This document shows, in pieces, positions 10,358 to 20,004 of a DNA stretch of 64,000 nt. Position numbers and translations under genes: made by a program. Within the stretch, counting starts at the first letter, position 1; the number at the start of each line of letters is the position of its first letter. The notes beneath the pieces are model-generated. The model did no database searches. It saw only the letters and a list, made by a program, of their open reading frames with translations, and was not told the origin of the DNA. The stretch is from Suillus spraguei (lineage: Eukaryota > Basidiomycota > Agaricomycetes > Boletales > Suillaceae), in NCBI GenBank assembly GCA_016800925.1, contig JABCPU010000108.1, positions 116,777-180,776 of the forward strand. Direction: 5' to 3'.

Positions 10358-11910
10358 ATGAGCACCTCTTCTGCTGCAACAGACAGCCATGACCCCCTCA
10401 AAAATCTCATTCAGGACGTATTCGATGAACACATCACCAATGAGATGCCCATTCATCTACTTCATATCACGAAAGACGATGAGAAGACAAAATTTCAACT
10501 CGTGGACAGGGATGTCATTAGGGGCCACTTCGAAAAGGTCCCCGACGAGATTTATGCAGATTTTTCTGTAAAGATGCTCGTGGACGGGGAGGAGAGGGAT
10601 GATCGTATCAGAGAGCACGTGAAGAAGAAACTCAAATACGCTGTCCTCTCGCATAGGTGGAGCAAGCAAGAGCCTCTGTACCACGATATTCTGGACCAAG
10701 CGATGGAAATTCCCGATGACCAGGAGCCAGTCCTTGATGACCAGCCAGGATGGAAGAAGCTTCAACGTTTTTGCTGCACAGCCAATGATGTCCACGGCTG
10801 TGAATTTGCTTGGAGCAATATGTGCTGCATAAACAAAACAAGCAGCTCAGAGTTGGACGAATCCATCCGTTCCATGTTTCGCTGGTACAGAAATTCTCTT
10901 GTGTACATCGCTTTCCTTTCGGAAATGGCAGACCTTGCTGCTCTTCAACTCCAGGAGAAGGGTCAAAGTGGTGAACAGGCAGTCGATGCTAAGAGCTCCT
11001 TGCTCCGTCGCGAATTAAATTCTACGGATCAAACTGGGAGTCCCTCATCCCAGGTTCTATGAACAACAGAGGCAACAAAGACTTCGTGAAAAAGATATCA
11101 ACGCTCACCGGCATTCATCCGAACGATCTTGAATCATTCACTCCTGGTATAGACCGAGTGCCAGAAAAGATGCTGTGGGCATCCAAGAGACGAACGACTC
11201 GCATCGAAGACATGGCGTACTCACTCGTCGGAATATTTGATATCAGCCTCATGATTACGTACGGTGAAGGCAACAGAGCCTTCTTCCGTCTCATGGAGGA
11301 GATAATAAAGAGATACGACAAATGGGATGTGTTTTTATGGAGCGGTCGTTGTTCCCGCTATAACGCGGCCCTTCCAGATGCTCCGGACTCTTATGCCCCG
11401 CGCTGTGCTGCCCCGCACCGCTCTGCCCCGCACCGCTCTGCCCAGCGCTGCTGTGCTACGGGGTGCATTAAAACACTCCGAGACACAATTAACCTGACGG
11501 CATGCTACGAGTACGGAGACGGGCGCTTTGCCTTGACCAATCATGGACTTGAAATATGGGTGCTCCTACTGAACGTCGATTTAGAGAGCGTCAGTGAAGA
11601 GTCGCCTGATTCGAGATGTCTTTCGTTCAAGCATGAACACTTTACGTTGAAGGCGAGGCACATTGGTCCAAAACCTAGCCCTCATGATAGGAATTGGGCT
11701 GTAGGTGTGCTGGACTATTCAGTCGGCGATGGAGGGTACATCGACAGGATGCGGAAAGACCCATATACCGCGTTCCTACTGTCCTCGAATAAACATGTAC
11801 CTGATCATCTACCGGAAACTGCAAGGTGGAAGAAGGAGATGACAAAGGAAGTTGTTAGATTTCGTCCTCACGATCCCGTACATGAACCTCTGACTCTGTT
11901 GTACCTTTAG
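10358..11910 (+). pseudogene. HET-domain gene HET2, frameshifted
   Basis: A paralogue of HET1 and HET3 broken in the middle of the HET domain. Frame 1 (10,358-11,062) carries the N-terminus, YAVLSHRW and SELDESIRSMFRWY. It then goes out of frame at about 10,962, just where the others encode WFERGWTLQELLAP. The segment from CTCCAGGAG (10,949) to the conserved ATGAAC (11,059) is 110 bp against 120 bp in HET1, a net loss of 10 bp that removes the motif. The original frame resumes at 11,059-11,910 with the YGEGNRAFFRL region and an intact stop. No plausible intron restores the frame. In the Cys/His-rich unit several Cys codons have become Arg (APHRSAPHRSAQRC). It is most likely a dead effector gene, though a truncated 234-residue product is possible. 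Confidence 0.85.
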
Positions 11911-12237
11911 TATGACCTTCGTTATCAAGCCCTCACCTCTTGATTTTCGACGCATTGTGTTTACCTTGTGGGAAAATGCTCTCGATATGTCAATCATTAG
12001 TTATACCCCTACGCTGTCAAATTTCAATCGACTCGACACTAAGTTATAAGCTCAATACGCGCCTGCACTGAAGTATTTTCATGAATTTATTTCCGGTATC
12101 GGGTCTTCGAAGCACGGATACCTCTCTTCGCTCGTCATCATCATCACGGGCATTGCGCGGGTTAGAAGGTTACACGCCGGCTGAGTGGTGGCCTTGGTAT
12201 CAAAGTGGAAAATTCACGGAAGGAAGATTTGACCTCA

Positions 12238-12337
12238 GGACAAATGGCCAAGCGATTCAAGGCGCCAGACTAGGGAGAGCACCAGCTCATCTGGTCTGGT
12301 CTCTTGGGAGGCGCAAGTTTGAGTCTCACTCTGTTCA
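12238..12337 (+). pseudogene. Decayed tRNA-Leu relic, second copy
   Basis: Colinear with the intact tRNA at 23,848-23,958: GGACAAATGGCCAAGCG, then GGCGCCAGACTAGGGAGAG, an intron-like CCAGCTCAT, and terminal CTCACTCTGTTCA. The A box has lost its GG (AGCGATTC for AGCGGTCC). The B box is GTTTGAGTC instead of GTTCGAATC, and the anticodon-loop AAG has become AGG. It lies about 330 bp after the HET2 stop. Probably not transcribed. Confidence 0.75.
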
Positions 12338-12506
12338 AATATTTTTGGTCGACGTAGTTTTTGTCCTGCTGAACGTTTACAGCATTACCGATGGTTGAAT
12401 TATGAATCTAAATCATATTCTGCCAAAAAAAAAGCCAGGATGTACAAACACTCGAGATACGAGGAAAAGAATCGACGTGTATCGACAAAGTAGCGAGAAT
12501 CAGACG

Positions 12507-15500
12507 TCATGTAACATCGAATGCGTCAGATTCGTGATAAAGATAAACTTCGAGCTCGAAGATGTTCCTGTACGCGCAATTCAGGTCATGGGCTAGAATT
12601 TTAGATTTTAGAACACATACCTGTGTAAGTTTCTCCCCTTCGCATAAAATAGTGAGACAAGAGCGCAGATCCTTCAAACACCACTGCCTTTCGAGCCAGG
12701 AGAGGAGATTACGAGTCCAGAAAGACTCGAGTATACGGATAAGCTTCTCGTCCCACGGATCCGGAGCTCGAGAGAGATGAAGGACCCAGTTTTGACATGC
12801 ATACTTCAGAGCGTCGGAAGTTAATCGACTTCGTTCCCATGCTTGGGTTGTAAAATCGATAAAGGTCGTCATTGTATGAATAGTCTCCACGTCTGGTAAA
12901 GGACGATTGTATGTCGATGTGAAGGCCAAATGATCCTGACGCCTTAACGCCAAAAAGGTCGTAAACATCAAGAAATCCGGTAAGCTCTTGAACTGCTGGA
13001 TTACTTGAAAAGCGGGCCGTAAAGGTGAATATGGGACAATGATGAACTCTCTGACTGTTTCCAACGTGCTCGAGAATTCTTCCATTGTCACCCAAAGAGT
13101 CGTCAACCGCCATGTTTGGCCATGGGGCGTCTGCAGCCAGTCTTTGCCTCCCTGGGTCTGCAGCCACTCTCGCCCGCCCGGAGTCTCCAGCCATTCTTTG
13201 CCTCTCCGAGTCTCCAGCCAGTATTTGCCTCCCTGGGTCTGCAGCCACTCTCGCCCGCCCGGAGTCTGCAGCCATTCTTTGCCTCCCTGAGTCTCCAGCC
13301 ATCCTCGCCCGCCCGGAGTCTGCAGCCAGTCATTGCCTCCCTGGGTCTGCAGCCACTCTCGCCCGCCCGGAGTTTTCAGCCATTCTTTGCCTTCCCAAGT
13401 CTCCAGCCATCCTCGCCCGCCCGGAGTCTGCAGCCAGTCATTGCCTCCCTGGGTCTGCAGCCACTCTCGCCCGCCCGGAGTCTCCAGCCATTCTTTGCCT
13501 CCCCAAGTCTCCAGCCATCCTCGCACGCTCGGAGTCTGCAGCCAGTCTTTGCCTCCCTGGGTCTGCAGCCACTGTCGCCCGCCTGGAGTCTGCAGCCATC
13601 TTTTGCCTCCCCGAGTCTGCAGCCATCCTCGCACGCTCGAAGTCTGCAGCCAGTCTTTGCCTCCCTGGGTCTGCAGCCATTCTTTGCCTCCCCAAGTCTC
13701 CAGCCATCCTCGCACGCCCGGAGTCTCCAGCCAGTCTTTGCCTTCCTGTGTCTGTAGCCACTTTCGCCCGCCCGGAGTCTCCAGCCATTCTTTGCCTCCC
13801 CGAGTCTCCAGCCATTCTCGCACGCCCGGAGTCTCCAGCCAGTCTTTGCCTCCCTGGGTCTGCAGCCACTCTCGCCCACCCGGAGTCTGCAGCCAGTCTT
13901 TGCCTCCCTGGGTCTGCAGCCAGTTCCGTCCTTCCAGGGTCTGCAGCCAGCCTTGCCCACCCCGGTTCAGCAGCCAGTATCTGCCGACTTGGGTCTCCAA
14001 CCACTGCAGCCACCGTCGCCCACCCGCAGCTTGCAGCCAGGCTTGTGTACCTGAGGTCTGCAGTCGCTCTCCCATACCTGTGGTCTCCAGCCAGCCAGCC
14101 TTAGTAGAGGATGCTAGCGAGGGTGAGGGTGGGCGTGAGAGTAGGGTTGAGTATGGGCTGGAGGGTAGGGTTGAGGATGGGCGTGAGGGTAGGGTTGAGG
14201 ATGGGCGTGAGGGTAGGGTTGAGAGTAAGGGTGAGGGGGGTGTTAGGGGTGAGGGTGAGTATAAGATGTCGCCCGAGGTCTGTGGTGGCCCAGATGTGTT
14301 CGAGTTCGAGTGGAGGCGCAAGTAATGCTCAGGTTCGTCCGGGTCCACTGGAAGCTGGGGTGCTATGCTAGAAGCTTGCAACTGGTGTTTCTCTTCCTTG
14401 TTCTGCAGCCGGCATTTCTTCCTTCTGGTCTGTAGTCGGTGCCTTCTAAGCCACACTCCCGGATCCGACACTAGCCATTTTTCTCCATCCTGTGTTTGAA
14501 TCCAATCACTCCCTCCTTCAGTTTCTAGCCAATCCCCCGCTCCATCAGTTTTTAGCCAAGCATGCCCATCCTGGGTATTCAGCCAGAATTGTAATTCTGA
14601 ATGACGATGCCCCCGAAGCCATAGCAAACCTATAAGCACTTGCAGTGGCTCAAGTGGCTGGACGGTGAAGTTCAATTCATGTTGTAAATTCTGAGGTTCG
14701 TGGGGTTCTATAACCTGGCTATGCTTCGTCAATTTTGAGAGCGCGTCTGGAAGGGCCGTGCTTTCTGGAAGGTCATGCGCCATCAAGCGGAGACAGGAAA
14801 GAGCGAGTAGAGAGTGTGCTGATGTGATGTCGTGTACTTGACGGAGGGAGGAGTTTGAGTGGCGAGACACATAGTCACGGACGGAGGAATGGTGGATATT
14901 CACGGGGAGATTGTTGTCGATTGGAACATCTATGATAGATCGTAGCTGCATCAGGACATTTTCAACGTCCCTGCCCTCGCCAGGGCCAAGAAGTTTCGAT
15001 ATCTGCGCCATCGGCAGAGGGTCTGCAAGGGCAGCGATAACAGACAAGTGCAGGTACGCGCGTGCCGGGTCAGCGCATGTGGAAAGGATACTGTCGTACA
15101 ACTTGTGCACCTCTGTTCCTGGCAGCAGTTCGTTCGTTAACTCGAGCATGAGCAGAAGTCGATCGCGGGGATCATGTTTTTGATCATCGATAAATTTCAT
15201 CATCGTGGACGCTACAATGAAACGTCTGCCCGCTCGGCTTGCCAGTCGTGCAAGTTCAGCAGTCGATGGCTGTGGAAAATCAGGATGGCAAGTGCCCAGC
15301 TCTCTGAACGAATGCTGTAAGAAAAGACAGATGTCTTCATCGACATCTGCACCGTCTAACGAGATGATGGTAGCAACGCCCTCCCCAGAAGTCTTCACTG
15401 GTATCTCGCACACCAGTGGGCGCATCTCTTCTGTCTGCATAGCTTTACGAATATACTCCTCCGAACGACTCGTGAGTAGAATATGGGTGACGGGCAGATC

Positions 15501-16124
15501 AGGGTCACAGAGAGCTTCGCCAAGTAGGAAGATAAGATCAACGAGCTCGCTCTTGGATGTGTCGTTCTCGAGGGATTCGGAAGAGCATTCATCAAGGGCA
15601 TCAATAATAAACGTCAAAGGCGGGCATCCGCGCAGTCTATATTGAAGACTCCGGAGGGGTCGTAGAAACAGCTCCTCCATCTGGTCGCGAAGAGATGTGT
15701 CGTGATCTAGCAATGCAGGATTGTCGAGGATAATTCTGTTCACGTCTCCCTTGATGCTGGGAAAATTGGTTGCGAGCTGGTAGATAAGAGTCGCGAAGAA
15801 ATGACCAGTTGTGCGGCGCTTCGTATGCTTGCGCGAAAAAAAGAATGTTGCCGCGAGCCGCTTCTCCCTGCTTCCCTCTACAACTTTTAGACTTCTCATT
15901 CTCTCAGCTACGGTGAACGCGACAGCAGACTTTCCAACGCCCGCTGTTCCATGCAGCCAGATGACTTTACTCGTTTCTTGGCTGTCCAATGATTCGTAGA
16001 TGTGGTTGAGAAGGACTACTCTGGTCCCTTTCAAACATTTTGGATGAGGCTGACGCTCACGAGAGTCATATTGAGCACCCTTGACAGCGACATGGGAAAG
16101 TTTTTCCCAAGCTCCTTCAGACAT
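12507..16124 (-). CDS. NACHT (NLR/STAND) protein NLR2 with WLQT repeat array
   Basis: A paralogue of NLR1, read from ATG at 16,124 (MSEGAWEKLS), which matches the NLR1 start. The frame stays open further upstream to 16,292, but that stretch is hydrophobic and not shared. NACHT motifs are Walker A GTAGVGKS (59-66), LTFIIDALDEC (Walker B) and THILLTSRSEEYI. The winged-helix-like region is followed by four degenerate repeats, a basic/Pro-rich linker (about 14,000-14,480 on the DNA), and then a highly regular array of nine-residue units alternating WLQTQGGKD and WLQTPGGRE types. The C-terminal flank (ACQNWVLHLSRAP) matches NLR1. The real coding end is probably a splice at 12,621 (CAG/GTATGT) into an unmapped exon; the last 38 residues of the frame are then intron. 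The presumed role is non-self or pathogen sensing; the ligand is unknown. Confidence 0.88.
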   Translation of the reverse strand: MSEGAWEKLSHVAVKGAQYDSRERQPHPKCLKGTRVVLLNHIYESLDSQETSKVIWLHGTAGVGKSAVAFTVAERMRSLKVVEGSREKRLAATFFFSRKHTKRRTTGHFFATLIYQLATNFPSIKGDVNRIILDNPALLDHDTSLRDQMEELFLRPLRSLQYRLRGCPPLTFIIDALDECSSESLENDTSKSELVDLIFLLGEALCDPDLPVTHILLTSRSEEYIRKAMQTEEMRPLVCEIPVKTSGEGVATIISLDGADVDEDICLFLQHSFRELGTCHPDFPQPSTAELARLASRAGRRFIVASTMMKFIDDQKHDPRDRLLLMLELTNELLPGTEVHKLYDSILSTCADPARAYLHLSVIAALADPLPMAQISKLLGPGEGRDVENVLMQLRSIIDVPIDNNLPVNIHHSSVRDYVSRHSNSSLRQVHDITSAHSLLALSCLRLMAHDLPESTALPDALSKLTKHSQVIEPHEPQNLQHELNFTVQPLEPLQVLIGLLWLRGHRHSELQFWLNTQDGHAWLKTDGAGDWLETEGGSDWIQTQDGEKWLVSDPGVWLRRHRLQTRRKKCRLQNKEEKHQLQASSIAPQLPVDPDEPEHYLRLHSNSNTSGPPQTSGDILYSPSPLTPPSPLLSTLPSRPSSTLPSRPSSTLPSSPYSTLLSRPPSPSLASSTKAGWLETTGMGERLQTSGTQAWLQAAGGRRWLQWLETQVGRYWLLNRGGQGWLQTLEGRNWLQTQGGKDWLQTPGGREWLQTQGGKDWLETPGVREWLETRGGKEWLETPGGRKWLQTQEGKDWLETPGVRGWLETWGGKEWLQTQGGKDWLQTSSVRGWLQTRGGKRWLQTPGGRQWLQTQGGKDWLQTPSVRGWLETWGGKEWLETPGGREWLQTQGGNDWLQTPGGRGWLETWEGKEWLKTPGGREWLQTQGGNDWLQTPGGRGWLETQGGKEWLQTPGGREWLQTQGGKYWLETRRGKEWLETPGGREWLQTQGGKDWLQTPHGQTWRLTTLWVTMEEFSSTLETVREFIIVPYSPLRPAFQVIQQFKSLPDFLMFTTFLALRRQDHLAFTSTYNRPLPDVETIHTMTTFIDFTTQAWERSRLTSDALKYACQNWVLHLSRAPDPWDEKLIRILESFWTRNLLSWLERQWCLKDLRSCLTILCEGEKLTQVCVLKSKILAHDLNCAYRNIFELEVYLYHESDAFDVT
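13110..14585 (-). repeat. 27-bp/54-bp repeat array encoding WLQT units in NLR2
   Basis: The main block, 13,110 to about 14,000, is a near-perfect alternation of two nine-residue units (WLQTQGGKD and WLQTPGGRE types, with WLETPGVRG variants), a 54-bp period. A short diverged block lies at about 14,480-14,585. The intervening linker contains a GTGAGGGTAGGGTTGAG-type minisatellite (14,110-14,260 on the plus strand). Because 27 is divisible by three and no unit carries a stop, several long spurious frames are open across it on both strands. Confidence 0.93.
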
Positions 16125-17298
16125 ATATACGAGAGCTATCAGCGAGGTCAGATAGTGAGAAAGGTCATAAGAGACGGAAATACTGACATCGACTCGTTCA
16201 GACAGGGTTAGCGCGAATGTCTGGTGATTGGTGATCAAGTAGAACAGTGTGTCAAGCAGCAAGCTGAGATGAAATGCGAAAAGCTGCTTCAAGATGCTTG
16301 AGATCGAATGGATTCAATAAGTGGGTGGAATACTTGTTAGATGCTGATGGTAGTAGAATGAGATCAAGCCATAGGCGCTAAGCTTATTGCAAGAGGCGTG
16401 CAAGCCACGAGGTTGCAGTGTGGCTTGGTTCGCTGAGCCAACAGTTGGAACTTGGCATACAAGAGTCATTAATATTAATTTGTGCTATACATGTACTAAA
16501 CTATCAAAACGACAGTACTAAGGTAGAGCCTTGGAGCTCACAGAAGGATAGCAAACAGGTGTACGAGTCGAGGGGGCATTATCTGAGTTCTCGTGCCTCG
16601 ATTTTACGTAGATATAACGTAACGATCGCGGGCAGTCAGGCCTTCAAAGCTTCAGTAACTAGAGTAACTTAGTATTTGAGAATGAATCATACCTGAGAGG
16701 GATTGAGCAAGGGTTTGGCGTGCGGCCTTACTACCTAATGGTATTATTCAGCTAAATAATACACTAGCTTCCTAATACCTGTACGCTACTGGTCAGTGGA
16801 AAATTGTCACCATCTCGTTAGGCCTGACCCTTGACATTCGTGAACCTTTTACTAACCCTTTCCATAGAGTACATCATATATAATACTAGTATGTTCGTGA
16901 ATATAATGTAATATAGCCATCTCTCACTCAAAAATGGAATCACAGTTATATATTCCTACCTAACAAGGTTTAGATGAGGATTGGGGCGGCTGAGGGTTAG
17001 GAATAACGAGGTTTGGGGGTCTCGCTGAGGTTCAGAATGTGCTTTAAGACCGCTTGTAGATAATTCACTACACTTGAAGTGCTGGTGTTGTGCGCCGTAA
17101 GGTTTAGGTACAAGTCTCGTTTAGGACAAAGTTTGGCGAACCGGTGAACTCGGCTCCCAATTGAACCTGTGTAAACCGGAGTAAGCTTGGTTTCGGCGGC
17201 CCAAATGGAGTCTCACCGGTCGGCTGGCTTAAGGCACGGTGGAACTTGACACTTCTTGAATTTGACATCGTAAGGCCTTAATTAGAATTGAGCATACT
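16125..17298. other. NLR2 upstream region and unit boundary
   Basis: No gene recognised. Positions 16,750-16,815 repeat 9,061-9,125 and mark the right edge of duplicated unit 2. The remaining sequence is AT-rich without coding signs. Confidence 0.45.
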
Positions 17299-18288
17299 GA
17301 CAAAGTCAGGAGTGCTAACAAGGATGCAATAGAGAACATGACTGACTGGAAGGTCATATCATACTCGGTGGCCCACTATATATGTGATAGCAAACGCGAT
17401 GGAAATGTTGCCACGTCGGTCCCCCTCGAAAAAGTGATGACGAGATAGTTACGATGGGAGTCATCGCGAGTACAAGGATTCGATAAAATGTGGCAAGAGA
17501 CGGTTTGCTTTTGATCCTGGCATGTTCAATTTCTTGTTGACCAAAAATAATGAGCCAGCACTTACTGACCTAATTGATTGGACCTGACAAATAGTCGATG
17601 CATCACCATAGTTGTTTGATATCCCTGGGAAGTATCAACGTTGTAACTTGAACCCCAGGGTCCCCAGAGTACGTACTGAGGAATGACTTCCTGGGTGCCT
17701 GAAAATAAGTATGAAGTGCACGGAGTTAAAGTCATTTTTAGCGAAGTGAGCTATTGAGATAAGGATGGATCGAGATGAAACCAAAGGTTCGCCGCCTGAG
17801 ACCATTTCCTAGTCAACATGGTTTGGTTGTCATGCCAAGCCGCACAACTGGGAGCGGATGTACCCCCGCACTTCATACTTATTTTCAGGCACCCAGGAAG
17901 TCATTCCTCAGTACGTACTCTGGGGACCCTGGGGTTCAAGTTACAACGTTGATACTTCCCAGGGATATCAAACAACTATGGTGATGCATCGACTATTTGT
18001 CAGGTCCAATCAATTAGGTCAGTAAGTGCTGGCTCATTATTTTTGGTCAACAAGAAATTGAACATGCCAGGATCAAAAGCAAACCGTCTCTTGCCACATT
18101 TTATCGAATCCTTGTACTCGCGATGACTCCCATCGTAACTATCTCGTCATCACTTTTTCGAGGGGGACCGACGTGGCAACATTTCCATCGCGTTTGCTAT
18201 CACATATATAGTGGGCCACCGAGTATGATATGACCTTCCAGTCAGTCATGTTCTCTATTGCGTCCTTGTTAGCACTCCTGACTTTGTC
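17299..18288. repeat. 421-bp inverted repeat with 148-bp spacer
   Basis: Positions 17,299-17,719 are the reverse complement of 17,868-18,288. The arms have equal length and I noticed only one mismatch (T/C near 17,335). The right arm is the promoter, start codon (18,230) and first about 20 codons of the aspartic peptidase gene. The left arm is therefore a truncated copy facing away, with its own start codon at 17,357 on the minus strand. The right arm begins and the left arm ends at GCACTTCATACTT and its complement. Confidence 0.93.
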
Positions 18289-19707
18289 GGTCACAGGATC
18301 TCCCGTTGAAGTTCGCAATTCCCCCATCACGCTCCCCATGACCAGGAGGCTAGCATTCTCCAATGTCACCGACCTCTTGCGGCATGATGAAGCTCTCGTT
18401 GCGGCCTTGACGGAATATAGCACGCATGGCCGACGTGTTTCTGTCCCTTTGACAAACTTTCATTGGGGCTACACCGTACAAGTTGGCGTTGGCGGCACAA
18501 TGTGTAAGTTCAACACTGAGAAAACATACAGCTGATAATGTATCATTGAAGACGACTTGATTGTCGATAGCGCTAGCGCGATCACATGGGTTGGCGCCAG
18601 GGCTGCGTACGAGAGCAGCACCGGCATCGACACTAGAGTGCCTGTGGGGTACAATTACGGTTATGCCTCCTTCGAAGGTATGCCATACAACAATATCATA
18701 AGTTGAATATACCTACGATCAGTATCTATAGGGACTTTATTCGAAGATTCAATGATTTTCAATGCTGATGGGCTCTACATCCCCCGGATGCAATTTGGTG
18801 TTGCTTCTACTTCGGAGGGCCTCGCTTTTGACGGCGTCCTTGGCATCGGGCCTAGAGACTTGATACGCGGCACCCTAGATCCGCCAGCGACTGTTATTGA
18901 CTACATGGTTCAACAAAGCGGCATTCATGAGCCCGTGATTGGCATCTTTTTCCAGCCCTTCGGTGAGAGATCCCTAAATTATCGCCATGGAGAGATTTCC
19001 TTTGGTGGAGCCGACCCCCAGAGGTACACCGGCAGCATTGAATACACGTAAGACAGCTTAGCCTCTGGATCAATCCAGACTGATAGTAATTGTTTTATTT
19101 CAGTGATATCACTGCCATCCCCCCTCATCGCACTATTGGGGTATCAATCAGAGGATCACCTACGGAGATACAGGTATAGAGATCTTGCCCTACACCGCTG
19201 GTGTCGTGAATTGTGGTGGCACTTTTCTTTACATTTCCTCTGGTGTGTATTTGGAGTGCAGCGAGTAATAATGGTCTCATCAGCGTTCGATAGATGCCTT
19301 TGAGAGATACCAGGCTGTAACCGGCGGTACCGTGAATGCGGCGAATGGTCTTCTCCAAATTTCCCGTCCCCAGTACGGTGCCCTACGTAGCTTGTACTTC
19401 CAAATCGGCGAGGTGCGTCAATTCTGTCGGCCCTCACATCCCTTGTTAACCATTTGCACAGAACACCTACAGATTCAACCGTAATGCGCAAATCTGGCCT
19501 CGTTCTCTCAACTACAGGCTTGATGGCGGTGGCCGTAACGATGATATATTTCTCATCATTAGAGGCCTTCAATCGCCCACTGGCTCAGGGCTTGACTTCA
19601 TTAATGGCTACGTATTCCTCCAGCGCTTCTACACTGTGTTCGATAGCGGCATTAGGCCCCGCGTCGGTTTTGCCGAAACACGGTTCACTTATGACACCTC
19701 CAACTAA
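18230..19707 (+). pseudogene. A1 aspartic peptidase (polyporopepsin-like), motifs altered
   Basis: Proposed exons: 18,230-18,503; 18,552-18,677; 18,732-19,047; 19,104-19,242; 19,294-19,412; 19,462-19,707, all with GT-AG introns of 48-56 nt. A signal peptide (FSIASLLALLTLSVTG), a propeptide, then the pepsin fold: VQVGVGGTM, YDLIVDSASAITWVGA, VLGIGPRDL, YWGINQRITYG, VNCGGTFLYISSDAFERY and FINGYVFLQRFYTVFDSG. In active family members the first motif is DTGSSNTWVGA and the second VDTGTTL. Here they are DSAS and VNCGGT, so the second catalytic Asp is Asn. In exon 4 the frame must shift by one base at about 19,128-19,131 (between IPPHR and YWGINQ), so this is a pseudogene unless that is a sequencing error. 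It would have been a secreted peptidase of the vegetative or wood-decay secretome. Confidence 0.85.
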
Positions 19708-20004
19708 TATGGAGTTGCCAAAGTATTCGAAGCATCGTTTTGCAGACGCAAAGCAGCATATGGATTTGAAGGTTATACGGACTCTTCTCAAATAGGCTAC
19801 GGAGGTTACTTGAGTTTCTGTATAAGAATATCGCAATACAAGTGAGCGCGGCTCGTCTTGTAGAAGTGAATTCTGTGCGAGTTTGCGTCTAGTACTATAG
19901 GATATTTCTTTTGTGCATCAATACACAGTATATTTATTATTGTCGTCTATCCTGTCCTGTCTGACGCTCCAACTTTAATAAAGTGCGCGATACACCAGCT
20001 ACTA

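Noticed and set aside
11045..11062. A short intron to rescue HET2
   Set aside because: The only GT...AG combinations that restore the frame are under 20 nt, and they would not restore WFERGWTLQELLAP.
13085..14325. Long plus-strand frames (up to 339 codons) with Leu/Pro/Ser repeats
   Set aside because: They are antisense to the NLR2 array. A 27-bp repeat without stops leaves several frames open on both strands; the minus strand carries the NACHT domain and conserved flanks.
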